A stretch of 64,000 bases of DNA. Source: Pseudomonas tremae (GTDB lineage: Bacteria > Pseudomonadota > Gammaproteobacteria > Pseudomonadales > Pseudomonadaceae). The position numbers and the translations under genes are program-made. The stretch lies in contig NZ_LJRO01000024.1 of NCBI RefSeq assembly GCF_001401155.1, positions 2,499-66,498 on the forward strand, read 5' to 3'. Numbering within the stretch: the first letter of the stretch is position 1; every line of letters starts with the position of its first letter. Positions 43,711 to 52,679 of the stretch are shown piece by piece. A model generated the notes under the pieces. The model did no database searches. It had not been told where the DNA came from and saw only the letters and a program-made list of their open reading frames with translations.

Positions 43711-45234
43711 TTACTGCACTTCCACCGCCAGACTGTCGCTGATCTTCTTCTGCCAGATCTGTGGGCCGGTGATGTGTACGGATTCACCGGTACTGTCGAC
43801 CGCCACGGTGACCGGCATGTCTTTGACCTCGAACTCGTAGATCGCTTCCATGCCCAGTTCGGCAAAGGCCACGACTCGGGATTTCTTGATCGCCTGGGCG
43901 ACCAGATACGCAGCGCCGCCGACAGCCATCAGGTAAACGGCCTTGTGGTCACGGATCGCTTCGATAGCGGTAGGGCCGCGTTCGGATTTGCCGATCATGC
44001 CCAGCAGGCCGGTCTGGTCGAGGATCTGACGGGTGAACTTGTCCATCCGCGTGGCTGTGGTCGGGCCGGCGGGGCCGACCACTTCTTCGCGCACCGGATC
44101 AACCGGGCCGACGTAGTAGATAAAGCGACCCTTCAGGTCAACCGGCAGGGTTTCGCCCCTGTTGAGCATTTCGACCATGCGTTTGTGCGCAGCGTCGCGG
44201 CCAGTCAGCATCTTGCCGTTGAGCAGCACGGTTTCGCCCGGTTTCCAGCTTTGCACGTCTTCCGGGGTCAGGGTGTCGAGGTTGACGCGACGGGCCGAAG
44301 GGCCGGCCTCCCAAACGATTTCCGGGTAGGCGTCCAGCGATGGCGCTTCCAGCGAGGCAGGGCCGGTGCCGTCGAGCACGAAGTGAGCATGACGGGTGGC
44401 GGCGCAGTTGGGGATCATGCACACCGGCAGTGAAGCGGCGTGGGTCGGGTAATCCATGATCTTGACGTCGAGCACGGTGGTCAGACCGCCAAGGCCCTGA
44501 GCACCGATGCCCAACTGGTTGACCTTCTCGAACAGCTCCAGGCGCATCTCTTCGATACGGCTTTGCGGGCCGCGTGCCTTCAGTTCATGAATGTCGATGG
44601 ACTCCATCAACACTTCCTTGGCCATGACCGCCGCTTTTTCAGCAGTGCCGCCGATGCCGATGCCGAGCATGCCGGGTGGGCACCAGCCCGCACCCATGGT
44701 CGGTACGGTCTTCAGTACCCAGTCGACGATTGAGTCGGATGGGTTGAGCATCGCCATCTTCGATTTGTTTTCCGAGCCGCCGCCTTTTGCCGCTACGTCC
44801 ACTTCGACGGTATTACCCGGAACGATGGAGTAGTGAATGACGGCGGGGGTGTTGTCCTTGGTGTTCTTGCGAGCGCCTGCCGGGTCGGCGAGGATCGAAG
44901 CGCGCAGCACGTTTTCAGGCAGGTTGTAGGCGCGACGCACACCTTCGTTGATCATGTCGTCCAGGCCCATGGTGGCGCCGTCCCAGCGTACGTCCATGCC
45001 GACGCGCACGAAAACGGTGACGATGCCGGTGTCCTGGCAAATCGGGCGATGACCGGTCGCGCACATGCGCGAGTTGATCAGGATCTGGGCGATGGAGTCG
45101 CGAGCGGCAGGCGACTCTTCGCGCAGATACGCCTCGTGCATGGCCTGAATGAAGTCCACGGGGTGGTAATAGGAAATGAACTGCAGTGCGTCTGCAACGC
45201 TCTGAATCAGGTCGTCTTGCTTGATCACGGTCAT
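43711..45234 (-). CDS. fumA: Class I fumarate hydratase (4Fe-4S)
   Basis: 507 residues from ATG 45234 (MTVIKQDDLIQSVADALQFISYYHP); GAGGAG is upstream, and the frame extended to 45402 is not supported. The class I landmarks are CQDTGIVTVFVRVG, the GGGSENKSKMAML segment, the VCMIPNCAATRHAHF segment (cluster and substrate residues) and the C-terminal GEAVHITGP-like segment (GESVHITGPQIW). It hydrates fumarate to malate in the TCA cycle. The Fe-S cluster makes it sensitive to superoxide, so SodB and iron matter for it. Confidence 0.95.
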   Translation of the reverse strand: MTVIKQDDLIQSVADALQFISYYHPVDFIQAMHEAYLREESPAARDSIAQILINSRMCATGHRPICQDTGIVTVFVRVGMDVRWDGATMGLDDMINEGVRRAYNLPENVLRASILADPAGARKNTKDNTPAVIHYSIVPGNTVEVDVAAKGGGSENKSKMAMLNPSDSIVDWVLKTVPTMGAGWCPPGMLGIGIGGTAEKAAVMAKEVLMESIDIHELKARGPQSRIEEMRLELFEKVNQLGIGAQGLGGLTTVLDVKIMDYPTHAASLPVCMIPNCAATRHAHFVLDGTGPASLEAPSLDAYPEIVWEAGPSARRVNLDTLTPEDVQSWKPGETVLLNGKMLTGRDAAHKRMVEMLNRGETLPVDLKGRFIYYVGPVDPVREEVVGPAGPTTATRMDKFTRQILDQTGLLGMIGKSERGPTAIEAIRDHKAVYLMAVGGAAYLVAQAIKKSRVVAFAELGMEAIYEFEVKDMPVTVAVDSTGESVHITGPQIWQKKISDSLAVEVQ

Positions 45235-45413
45235 GCGGCGCGCTCCTCTGTTATGACGGGAACATTCAATTACGCTATCGGCAGCAGTCTGGAACTGCGG
45301 CTTGAACCAGAGCTGCAGGGTTGGCCGTAGCGGGCGCAAAAAGGCGCGGCAGTATAACCCGCCGTGAAGAGCAGGCTGTACAATCGCTGTTATTTTCTGC
45401 ACGGGTCGCCTGA

Positions 45414-46352
45414 ATGCCTCAATTGCATGTTGGAGAGCGTAGCTGGTCGGTCGCGTCGGCCAGCAATCTGCTTGATGACCTCAACCATGCCGGTGTCTCG
45501 GTGCCTTACAGTTGCCGTGCCGGCAGTTGCCATGCGTGTCTGGTGCGTTGTGTCAAAGGCGAGCCTGAGGACGCGCTTCCCGATGCCTTGCCTGCTGAAA
45601 AACGTCAACAGGGCTGGCGTCTTGCTTGCCAGTGCCGCGTGGTGGAGGACCTGTCAGTCGAAGTGTTCGACCCGCAAAGGGACGGTTTGCCTGCCAGAGT
45701 CTCAGGCTGCGACTGGCTTTGTCCGGCTGTGCTGCGTTTGCGTCTCGAACCCTTGCGCCCATTGCGTTACAGCGCCGGGCAACATCAGGTGCTGTGGACT
45801 GAAAGCGGTGTGGCGCGACCTTATTCGCTGGCCAGTATTCCGGGTGAAGATCCGTTTCTGGAGTTTCACATCGACTGCAGTCAGCCTGGCGCATTCCGCG
45901 ATGCCGCCCGGCAGTTGCAGGCAGGTGATGAGCTGAGGCTGGGTGAGCTACGCGGCGGGGCACTGCGCTATGACCCTGACTGGCAGGACCAGCCCTTGCT
46001 GCTGCTGGCCGCCGGCACCGGCCTCGGACCGTTGTGGGGGGTGCTGCGCGAGGCGCTGCGTCAGGAGCATCAAGGCAGCATCCGCCTGATACACCTGGCT
46101 CGCGACAGTCAGGAACATTATCTGGCAAGTGAACTGCAGGCCCTGGCTGAGCGTTATCCACAGTTGCTTGTGCAACTGATTACAGCGCAGACGCTCCAGG
46201 CAACTCTGGCCGAGTTGCGACTGTTATCGCGGCATGCAATGGCGTTGGTGTGTGGCAGTGCTGAGAACGTGGAGATGTTCGCCAAACGTCTTTATCTGGC
46301 GGGACTGCCGCGTAATCAGTTATTGGCGGATGTGTTTTTAGCGCGGGACTGA
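45414..46352 (+). CDS. Ferredoxin-reductase-like protein (2Fe-2S plus FAD/NAD modules)
   Basis: 312 residues. The N-terminal plant-type ferredoxin domain holds Cys34, Cys39, Cys42 and Cys72. A ferredoxin-NADP reductase module follows with RPYSLAS (FAD) and LLLLAAGTGLGPLWGVL (NAD(P)). Electron flow from NAD(P)H through FAD to the cluster is inferred. It resembles the reductase parts of dioxygenases and CDP-6-deoxyglucoseen reductases; its partner is unknown. Divergent from fumA. Confidence 0.88.
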   Translation: MPQLHVGERSWSVASASNLLDDLNHAGVSVPYSCRAGSCHACLVRCVKGEPEDALPDALPAEKRQQGWRLACQCRVVEDLSVEVFDPQRDGLPARVSGCDWLCPAVLRLRLEPLRPLRYSAGQHQVLWTESGVARPYSLASIPGEDPFLEFHIDCSQPGAFRDAARQLQAGDELRLGELRGGALRYDPDWQDQPLLLLAAGTGLGPLWGVLREALRQEHQGSIRLIHLARDSQEHYLASELQALAERYPQLLVQLITAQTLQATLAELRLLSRHAMALVCGSAENVEMFAKRLYLAGLPRNQLLADVFLARD

Positions 46353-46401
46353 AAGAGCGTCCGCATGATAATCATGAAAACTCACGCAGCTGACTCAAAG
46401 C

Positions 46402-46430
46402 AAAAGGCCCCGACTCTTGCGAGACGGGGC
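46402..46430 (-). terminator. Terminator of pykA
   Basis: GCCCCG / CGGGGC stem extended by CTC / GAG across one mismatch, TTGC loop, and four T on the minus strand after the stem. 22 bases from the pykA stop. Confidence 0.8.
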
Positions 46431-46452
46431 TGTGGCTTGCGGCGTTATACCG

Positions 46453-47904
46453 TCAGACCAACGGGTCGCCAACGTGCAGGATCTTCATGCCGTTGGTGCC
46501 ACCGATGGTGTGGTAGCTGTCGCCCTTGGTCAGGATGACCCAGTCACCTTGCTCGACCAGACCACGCTTGAGCAGCTCATCGACTGCGGCCTGGCTGACC
46601 TGACCTGGCGGCAGGGCTGCCGGGTCGAATGGCACGGTGTAGACACCACGGAACATCGCCGCGCGTGCCTGAGTGCCACGGTGCGGAGAGAACGCGTAGA
46701 TCGGCACCGAGGAGCGGATGCGCGACATGATCAGCGGGGTGTAGCCGCTTTCGGTCAGTGCAATGATCGCCTTCACGCCAGGGAAGTGGTTGGCGGTGTA
46801 CATGGCGGCCAGCGCAATGCTTTCGTCACAACGTGTGAACGAGTGACCGATGCGGTGGCTGGAGGTCTTGCCGGTCGGGTGCTTTTCAGCGCCGACGCAG
46901 ATGCGCGCCATGGCTTGCACCGCTTCGATCGGGTAGGAACCTGCAGCACTTTCGGCCGAGAGCATGACGGCGTCGGTGTAGTCGAGCACAGCGTTGGCCA
47001 CGTCGGACACTTCGGCGCGGGTCGGCATGGGGCTGGAGATCATCGACTCCATCATCTGCGTCGCAACGATCACTGCCTTGTTATGGCGACGAGCGTGCAG
47101 AATGATGCGCTTCTGTACGCCCACCAGCTCGGCATCGCCGATTTCAACGCCCAAGTCGCCACGGGCAACCATGACGGCGTCGCTGGCGCGGATGAGAGCA
47201 TCAAGCACTTCATCATTGGCGACGGCTTCAGCGCGTTCGATCTTGGCGACCAGCCAGGCTGTGCCACCGGATTCGTCACGCAACTGGCGAGCGTATTCCA
47301 TGTCGGCAGCATCGCGCGGGAACGAAACGGCCAGGTAGTCCAGGTCCATTTCGGCAGCGAGCTTGATGTCCTGCTTGTCTTTTTCGGTAAGTGCCGGAGC
47401 CGTCAGGCCACCGCCGCGACGGTTGATACCTTTATGGTCGGACAGCGGACCGCCGATCAGCACCGTACAGTGCAGCTCGTTTGCGGTCTGGGTGTCGACG
47501 CGCATGACCACGCGACCGTCGTCGAGCAACAGCTCGTCGCCTACGCCGCAATCCTTGACCAGATCCGGGTAGTCGATACCCACGATTTGCTGGTTGCCAC
47601 TGGTCAGCGGATGAGCTGTGGAGAAGGTGAACTTGTCACCCACCTTCAGCTCGATTCGCTTGTCGGTGAACTTCGCGATACGGATTTTGGGACCCTGCAG
47701 GTCGCCCAGCAGAGCGACGAAGCGCCCGTGCTTTGTGGCGATTTCGCGGATGAGCCTGGCGCGTGCCTTGTGCTCATCGGGAGTGCCGTGAGAGAAGTTC
47801 AGGCGAGCAACGTCCAGACCCGCGAGGATCAGTTGTTCGATGACTTCCGGCGAGTTGCTGGCAGGGCCAAGTGTGGCGACGATTTTGGTGCGGCGAACGG
47901 TCAT
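46453..47904 (-). CDS. pykA: Pyruvate kinase
   Basis: 483 residues from ATG 47904 (MTVRRTKIVATLGPASNSP); AAGGAG eight bases before it supports this start over 47910. Landmarks: the KIVATLGPAS N-terminus, LNFSHG, LGDLQGPKIRI, the catalytic KIERAEAV (Lys) and the Mg-binding MVARGDLGVEI. Length and motifs match the Pseudomonas PykA type. It makes pyruvate and ATP from phosphoenolpyruvate. Confidence 0.96.
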   Translation of the reverse strand: MTVRRTKIVATLGPASNSPEVIEQLILAGLDVARLNFSHGTPDEHKARARLIREIATKHGRFVALLGDLQGPKIRIAKFTDKRIELKVGDKFTFSTAHPLTSGNQQIVGIDYPDLVKDCGVGDELLLDDGRVVMRVDTQTANELHCTVLIGGPLSDHKGINRRGGGLTAPALTEKDKQDIKLAAEMDLDYLAVSFPRDAADMEYARQLRDESGGTAWLVAKIERAEAVANDEVLDALIRASDAVMVARGDLGVEIGDAELVGVQKRIILHARRHNKAVIVATQMMESMISSPMPTRAEVSDVANAVLDYTDAVMLSAESAAGSYPIEAVQAMARICVGAEKHPTGKTSSHRIGHSFTRCDESIALAAMYTANHFPGVKAIIALTESGYTPLIMSRIRSSVPIYAFSPHRGTQARAAMFRGVYTVPFDPAALPPGQVSQAAVDELLKRGLVEQGDWVILTKGDSYHTIGGTNGMKILHVGDPLV

Positions 47905-48080
47905 GCACAAACTCCTTAATTGAAGCGCAGCGAGAGGCTACTCCTGTCTGGGTCTTTAGTCATTGTTCCTTTGCACTGAGATATTGCAGTCGAGGAGGGC
48001 AATCGGCGGACGACTGGCGCTCGATTCAGTTGAAGAAACAGGCTGTCAGGCCGATACAGGGCAGATAACAGGAGACTCCC

Positions 48081-48482
48081 ATGCGTATTGTAACGATTGT
48101 TGTATTACTGGTTGCGCTTGGCGGTTGCACTCGCTGGGCAATGAACTCCAACCTGGACCACGCCTACCGTGCCTATCAGGAGGGCGATTGTGACCGGGTG
48201 ATGCTCGACCTCTCCAAAGTGGAGCGGCAGAGCCGTTCGCGCCGCTATGTGCAGCCAGAAGTGTCGATGCTGCGTGGCCAGTGCCTGGAGCGGCAAAAAT
48301 TGTATGTCGACGCAGCACAGACTTACCAGTTTCTGATGACCCAATACCCTGGGAGTGAGTATGCGTATCGTGCGCGAGCCAGACTCGACACGTTGGCGCA
48401 GGTAGGCCTTTACCCCAAGGCCCAACCCGCCAGACCTGTACCCGTGCCCGCACCTGCGCGAAACGTCTCAGTATCAAAGTAG
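48081..48482 (+). CDS. TPR-containing lipoprotein, unknown function
   Basis: 133 residues with a lipoprotein signal ending LGGC (Cys16). The mature part has two tetratricopeptide-like helix pairs (HAYRAYQEGDCDRVMLDLSKVE; YVDAAQTYQFLMTQYPGSEYAYRARARL) and a Pro/Ala-rich tail. Likely a periplasmic or outer-membrane scaffold. AGGAGA lies just before the ATG. Confidence 0.85.
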   Translation: MRIVTIVVLLVALGGCTRWAMNSNLDHAYRAYQEGDCDRVMLDLSKVERQSRSRRYVQPEVSMLRGQCLERQKLYVDAAQTYQFLMTQYPGSEYAYRARARLDTLAQVGLYPKAQPARPVPVPAPARNVSVSK

Positions 48483-48672
48483 TTACATTCATTTGGATGG
48501 GAGAGGCCGCTGCCGGGTGGATTTTGAAAATTTCTGAGCTAGTCTGATCTAACGGAGCGGATGAGCTGCAGGGACCTACCTCGAGAGGTCCTGTAGGGGT
48601 TGTGCAGATGAAGCCCACAGTCGACACGTATTTGTACACGACTGTAACAATGGCCTCACAAGGCAGCTTGCC

Positions 48673-49032
48673 ATGCATAAAGAACGAAAAATCGAAAGAC
48701 ACCAGCTACAGGATTATCTTCAGGTGTTCAACCGCCACACCGGCAGACCTCTAGGGTGCCTAGGAAATGTGTCAGAAGAAGGGTTGATGCTTATCAGCGA
48801 GCTGCCTTTGCTGGTAGGGGCCAGGTTCGATCTGTGCCTGAAGCGGCCAGGCAGTGATACCGGGCAGCCGCTTGAAGTGAGTGCTACCTGCCTGTGGTGT
48901 CGCGAAGACGAAACCCCGGGCAGCTTCGATTCCGGTTTTGAACTGCCTGAGGTTTCGACGGAGTATCTGGAGTTCATCGAGCTTCTGCAGCGTTATTTCT
49001 GCTTTTATCCTTCTTACGAAGCGTCGGCCTGA
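48673..49032 (+). CDS. PilZ-domain protein (possible c-di-GMP receptor)
   Basis: 119 residues, a single PilZ domain with a basic N-terminus (HKERKIERHQLQDYLQVFNR), NVSEEGLML as the [D/N]xSxxG motif, and the strand pattern of the barrel. The RxxxR motif is weak or shifted (R5xxxR9), so c-di-GMP binding is not certain. BifA in the same window would affect its ligand level if it binds. Confidence 0.85.
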   Translation: MHKERKIERHQLQDYLQVFNRHTGRPLGCLGNVSEEGLMLISELPLLVGARFDLCLKRPGSDTGQPLEVSATCLWCREDETPGSFDSGFELPEVSTEYLEFIELLQRYFCFYPSYEASA

Positions 49033-49072
49033 TTCCGCTGCAGAGCAGGTCGTACTGCGGTATTTCTGTCTT

Positions 49073-50416
49073 TTACAGCGTTCCTGCTTTTTTCCAGCCC
49101 AGATAGCGGCTGACCAGCTGTGGGCCAAGTTCTTTTGGTCGCGCATCCATGATTGCTATGCCCTGCGCGCTCAGGCGGTCGTGCAGGGACGCTCGGGCAT
49201 TGAGGAAATTCATTGTCCCGCAGTAGTCCAGCGCCTGTTCATAGGTCTGTACCGGTGACTGACGCAGGCTGTCGAGCACTTCTTCTCTCAGACTGGCAAT
49301 CAGTACCCGATGTTGTCCGCTTAGCTGCCTGACCGCCACCAGCAGCTCCTCGTCGTCTTCATCGCGAAGATTGGTCACCAACACCACCAGCGATCGTCTT
49401 TTCTGGCGAATCATTACATGGCGCACGGCGGCGCTGTAATCAGCCGGGCGGCGAGTGGTCTGCAGGTCATAGACAGTGTTGAGCAACAGGTTGAGCTGGC
49501 TTGGCCCCTTGACGGGCGACAGGTAGCGGTCCTGCTCGCTGGCAAACGTCGAGATACCTACGGAGTCGCCCTGACGCAACGCGACATAGCTCAGTAGCAG
49601 GCAGGCATTGAGCGCATGATCGAAATGCGACAGCTCGCCATCTTGACTGCGCATCCGGCGCCCGCAATCGAGCATGAATACTATTTGCTGGTCTCGCTCG
49701 TCCTGGTACTCCCTGGCAATCGGCGTTCGCTGACGTGCAGTGGCTTTCCAGTCGATCTGGCGCAAGCTGTCGCCCTCGCGAAACTCACGCAACTGGTTGA
49801 ATTCCATACCAGGCCCGCGACGTTGCAATTGACGCACGCCCAACTGACTCAGCCAGCTGTCTACAGCAAGCAACTGCCCGCCGTACAGACGAGCAAAGTC
49901 CGGGTAGACACGCGTCGTGCTATGTACAACCAAATAGCGCCGTATCGTCCACAGTCGCAAAGGGCTGGGCAGGCTTATCTCGCATTGCTCGAACGTGAAA
50001 TGGCCCCGGCTTGAAGGGCGCAGACGGTAGCCGACCCTGCCTTTGCTATCAGCAGGCAGGGTGACGGATTGCGGCAGGTTTTCATGCTCCAGGCCTGGCG
50101 GCACGTGGTCGAATATCTTCAGTGTGAGCGCCTTGCTGCCGTCGTGGCTCACGTCGAGCGTGGCTTCGTTCCAGCGATCCAGTGCCAGGCTGCCCGGTAG
50201 TTCGCGCTGCACGCAGGGCGACGGATGACGCAGCAGCAAGACTGCATCCAGCAAGGCCAGACCCGCCAGTGCCAGCATTGCGCCCCGGTATAGGCTGTCG
50301 ATCTGCTGCGGATAGTCGATGCCGAGCGCATGAAGGGTGCCCAACAGCAAAGCAACGCACGCCAGCCCGCCGAGCCAGCAAAGCATCGGAACAGAAGGCT
50401 TCAATAACTGCTTCAC
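49073..50416 (-). CDS. DUF58 protein, last gene of the MoxR membrane operon
   Basis: 447 residues. Two N-terminal membrane segments (about 9-30 and 41-61) are followed by a DUF58 / vWA-like region with the conserved GMEFNQLREFREGDSLRQIDWKATARQRTPIAREYQDERDQQIVFMLDCGRRM. DUF58 proteins pair with MoxR ATPases. The ATG overlaps the MoxR gene by four bases (50413-50416). It is translationally coupled with the rest of the operon and probably part of the same envelope complex. Confidence 0.88.
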   Translation of the reverse strand: MKQLLKPSVPMLCWLGGLACVALLLGTLHALGIDYPQQIDSLYRGAMLALAGLALLDAVLLLRHPSPCVQRELPGSLALDRWNEATLDVSHDGSKALTLKIFDHVPPGLEHENLPQSVTLPADSKGRVGYRLRPSSRGHFTFEQCEISLPSPLRLWTIRRYLVVHSTTRVYPDFARLYGGQLLAVDSWLSQLGVRQLQRRGPGMEFNQLREFREGDSLRQIDWKATARQRTPIAREYQDERDQQIVFMLDCGRRMRSQDGELSHFDHALNACLLLSYVALRQGDSVGISTFASEQDRYLSPVKGPSQLNLLLNTVYDLQTTRRPADYSAAVRHVMIRQKRRSLVVLVTNLRDEDDEELLVAVRQLSGQHRVLIASLREEVLDSLRQSPVQTYEQALDYCGTMNFLNARASLHDRLSAQGIAIMDARPKELGPQLVSRYLGWKKAGTL

Positions 50417-51462
50417 AGGCGCGGTGCCGGTACCTGCTCGAGGATCTGCCTGAGCACCTGATCCACCGACAGCCCTTCGATGTCCAGTTCAGGGGACAGC
50501 CTGACCCGGTGCCGGAGTACCGCAAGTGCGCAGCCTTTTATGTCGTCCGGAGTGACAAATTCGCCACCCCGCAACAGCGCTCTGGCGCGCCCGCCACGCA
50601 CCAGCGCAATTGAGGCGCGTGGCCCGGCACCCTGACTCAGACCCGGCCAGGTGCGTGTGCTACGGCCCAGGCGCACGGCATAGTCCAGCACTTGCTCATC
50701 CAGGGGCAACTCGCTGGCAATGCGTTGAAGTACCTGAACCTCACGCGCCTGCATGATGACCCTGAGTGGTCGCACATCCAGCATGTCGGCACGGGTGGAG
50801 CGGGTGACCTGACGCACCATCTCCAGCTCTTCCTGCGCTTCGGGATAGTCCATGCGCAGTTTCAGCATGAATCGGTCAAGTTCGGCTTCCGGCAATGGGT
50901 AAGTGCCTTCCTGTTCGATGGGGTTCTGGGTTGCCAGCACCATGAACGGTTGCGCAATGGGCAGGGCTCGACCTTCGAGGGTGACTTGCCGCTCCTGCAT
51001 GGCTTCAAGCAGCGCCGCCTGAGTCTTGGCCGGCGCCCGGTTGATCTCGTCGGCCAGCAACAGGTTGGTGAACAACGGCCCCTTGCGCAGTTTGAACTGC
51101 TCGGTCTGCATGTCATACACGGCGTGACCGGTGACATCGCTGGGCATCAGGTCCGGCGTGAACTGGATGCGGGCAAACTCGCAGCCGATACAACTGGCAA
51201 GCGCCCGAACCAGTAATGTCTTGCCCAGCCCCGGTACGCCTTCAAGCAGCACATGCCCGCCGCCGATCAGCGCGGTCAGGACGTCTTCGACAACTGCGGT
51301 CTGGCCGATCACGGCCTTTTGCAGTTCGGCGCGCAGTGCCTGGGCGAGCTGACTGGCGCGCTGGCGCTGCTGCAGTTGAGTGCTTGCCGGGCTGCCAGGC
51401 TCGCTGGCTGGGTCAATCAAGGGCTGGGCGCTGCCGGGCAGTTCGGGTGTTGGATCGCTCAT
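50413..51462 (-). CDS. MoxR-family AAA+ ATPase
   Basis: 349 residues from ATG 51462 (MSDPTPELPGSAQPL), the start that overlaps the upstream gene by four bases; the longer frame to 52062 lies inside that gene. Walker A is LLEGVPGLGKTLLVRAL, Walker B is LLLADEINRAPAKTQAALLEAM, sensor 1 ATQNPIEQEGTYPLPEAELDRFMLK. MoxR ATPases act as chaperones that mature or activate membrane or metal-containing complexes together with vWA proteins. A function for this operon in Pseudomonas is not known to me. Confidence 0.93.
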   Translation of the reverse strand: MSDPTPELPGSAQPLIDPASEPGSPASTQLQQRQRASQLAQALRAELQKAVIGQTAVVEDVLTALIGGGHVLLEGVPGLGKTLLVRALASCIGCEFARIQFTPDLMPSDVTGHAVYDMQTEQFKLRKGPLFTNLLLADEINRAPAKTQAALLEAMQERQVTLEGRALPIAQPFMVLATQNPIEQEGTYPLPEAELDRFMLKLRMDYPEAQEELEMVRQVTRSTRADMLDVRPLRVIMQAREVQVLQRIASELPLDEQVLDYAVRLGRSTRTWPGLSQGAGPRASIALVRGGRARALLRGGEFVTPDDIKGCALAVLRHRVRLSPELDIEGLSVDQVLRQILEQVPAPRL

Positions 51463-52679
51463 AGGGCATTCCTGAGAGTTTGCAGGTGGGCCACCTGACG
51501 GGTGAATTCGCTGTGTGAGAGGCGCTGCGCCGGGCGCGGGCGCAGGGCATCGCTGATGGCGCTGGTGGGCTGTCGGGTGAGGCGCGACAGCACCTGCCAT
51601 TGTTCGGCGACGACCAGCCGCTCGAAGCCTGGATGCAGTCGACGTGCGCGGCGCAGAATGTCCTGTTGCAGCCCCTTTATAAGGGGTTGCTGGCCCGTGT
51701 GTCTGAGCAGGAAGCCGGCGCTGGCGCGCAAGTGCTCGGTCAATTGGCGGCGCGCCAAGGCCACGGGGCGGCGCAGCGGACCCTCGCGCAGGCCGACATG
51801 CCAGAGCCCCAGGCTGATCAGCAATGCGAAGGCCAGCAGTGCCTCGGGAAAGTTGCGCAGCAACAGGGCTGGCAAATTGTCGTGTCGAGTCTTCAGTATC
51901 ATGGTCACGTCGCTGTTCTGGGTCAGATACCAGAGCAGCCATGCATTGTCGTAGCTGCCGATCGAGTGGGTTTCCCAAAGGCCTGAATCGGTGACAATGG
52001 TGATCAGCCCTTTTCCACGTTGTATCTGCAGCATATGGGTGGCCTCGGCGCTGTTGGCCCACGCCTGCGCCTGATCTTCCGGGTCTTCGAGGTGAAACGC
52101 AGGCTCGAAGCTCATATAGGCCGGTTCGTTTTCATTTTCCAGATAAAGACGAGTCAACTCGGGCCAGGGCATTTTTTTACGGCTGGGGGCAGGCCTGATC
52201 AGAGGAATGGGCAGCATGGGCTGCGGGTCATTCAACTGTCGCTCCTGCTCATTGATGTCTCGGGTCAGATACTGATGGACCTTCAGTCTGTCGAGCAGCA
52301 GGTCGCCACTGCGACCTTTCTGTTCGTCCCAGAGCCGTTCGGCCACGAACAGCAGGTGTCCGCCTGCTTCGGCCCAGTTCAGCAGACGCTCAGTTTGCAC
52401 GGGCGTCATGCCTGCACGGTCATTGAGCAAAAGCAGGGTTTGGGTGCCCTGAGTCGGGTCCGGAAGCTGGTCCAGGGTGTCAGCGGTGTTCACCGTGACG
52501 GAGCGCTCGCGCAGGAAATGTTCGGCCGCGAGCCAAGGGTTGGCTATCGCTTGCGGGGAGGGCCCTTTATCAACGGTTTCCTCATAGCGCTCCAAATGAC
52601 TGCCGAGCAGGTAAAGGCCCGCGCCTGTCAGCAGCAACAGGATCATCAGCCAGCTGAGTATTGCGTAACGGCGGCTCAT
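51459..52679 (-). CDS. DUF4350 membrane protein of the MoxR operon
   Basis: 406 residues. An N-terminal membrane segment (about 9-28), then a DUF4350 / glutamine-amidotransferase-like domain (about 45-220; LLNDRAGMTPVQTERLLNWAEAGGHLLFVAERLW) facing the periplasm, a second membrane segment (about 275-295) and a cytoplasmic tail. The ATG overlaps the preceding gene by four bases (52676-52679). It probably acts in the same complex as its neighbours. Confidence 0.87.
   Translation of the reverse strand: MSRRYAILSWLMILLLLTGAGLYLLGSHLERYEETVDKGPSPQAIANPWLAAEHFLRERSVTVNTADTLDQLPDPTQGTQTLLLLNDRAGMTPVQTERLLNWAEAGGHLLFVAERLWDEQKGRSGDLLLDRLKVHQYLTRDINEQERQLNDPQPMLPIPLIRPAPSRKKMPWPELTRLYLENENEPAYMSFEPAFHLEDPEDQAQAWANSAEATHMLQIQRGKGLITIVTDSGLWETHSIGSYDNAWLLWYLTQNSDVTMILKTRHDNLPALLLRNFPEALLAFALLISLGLWHVGLREGPLRRPVALARRQLTEHLRASAGFLLRHTGQQPLIKGLQQDILRRARRLHPGFERLVVAEQWQVLSRLTRQPTSAISDALRPRPAQRLSHSEFTRQVAHLQTLRNAL

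Noticed and set aside
46417..47919. 500-codon plus-strand frame opposite pykA
   Set aside because: It mirrors pyruvate kinase, whose motifs are unambiguous in the minus frame.
50413..52062. MoxR extended to 549 residues
   Set aside because: The extension lies inside the upstream DUF4350 gene and is Arg/Pro-rich out-of-frame sequence; the start at 51462 gives the usual overlap and length.
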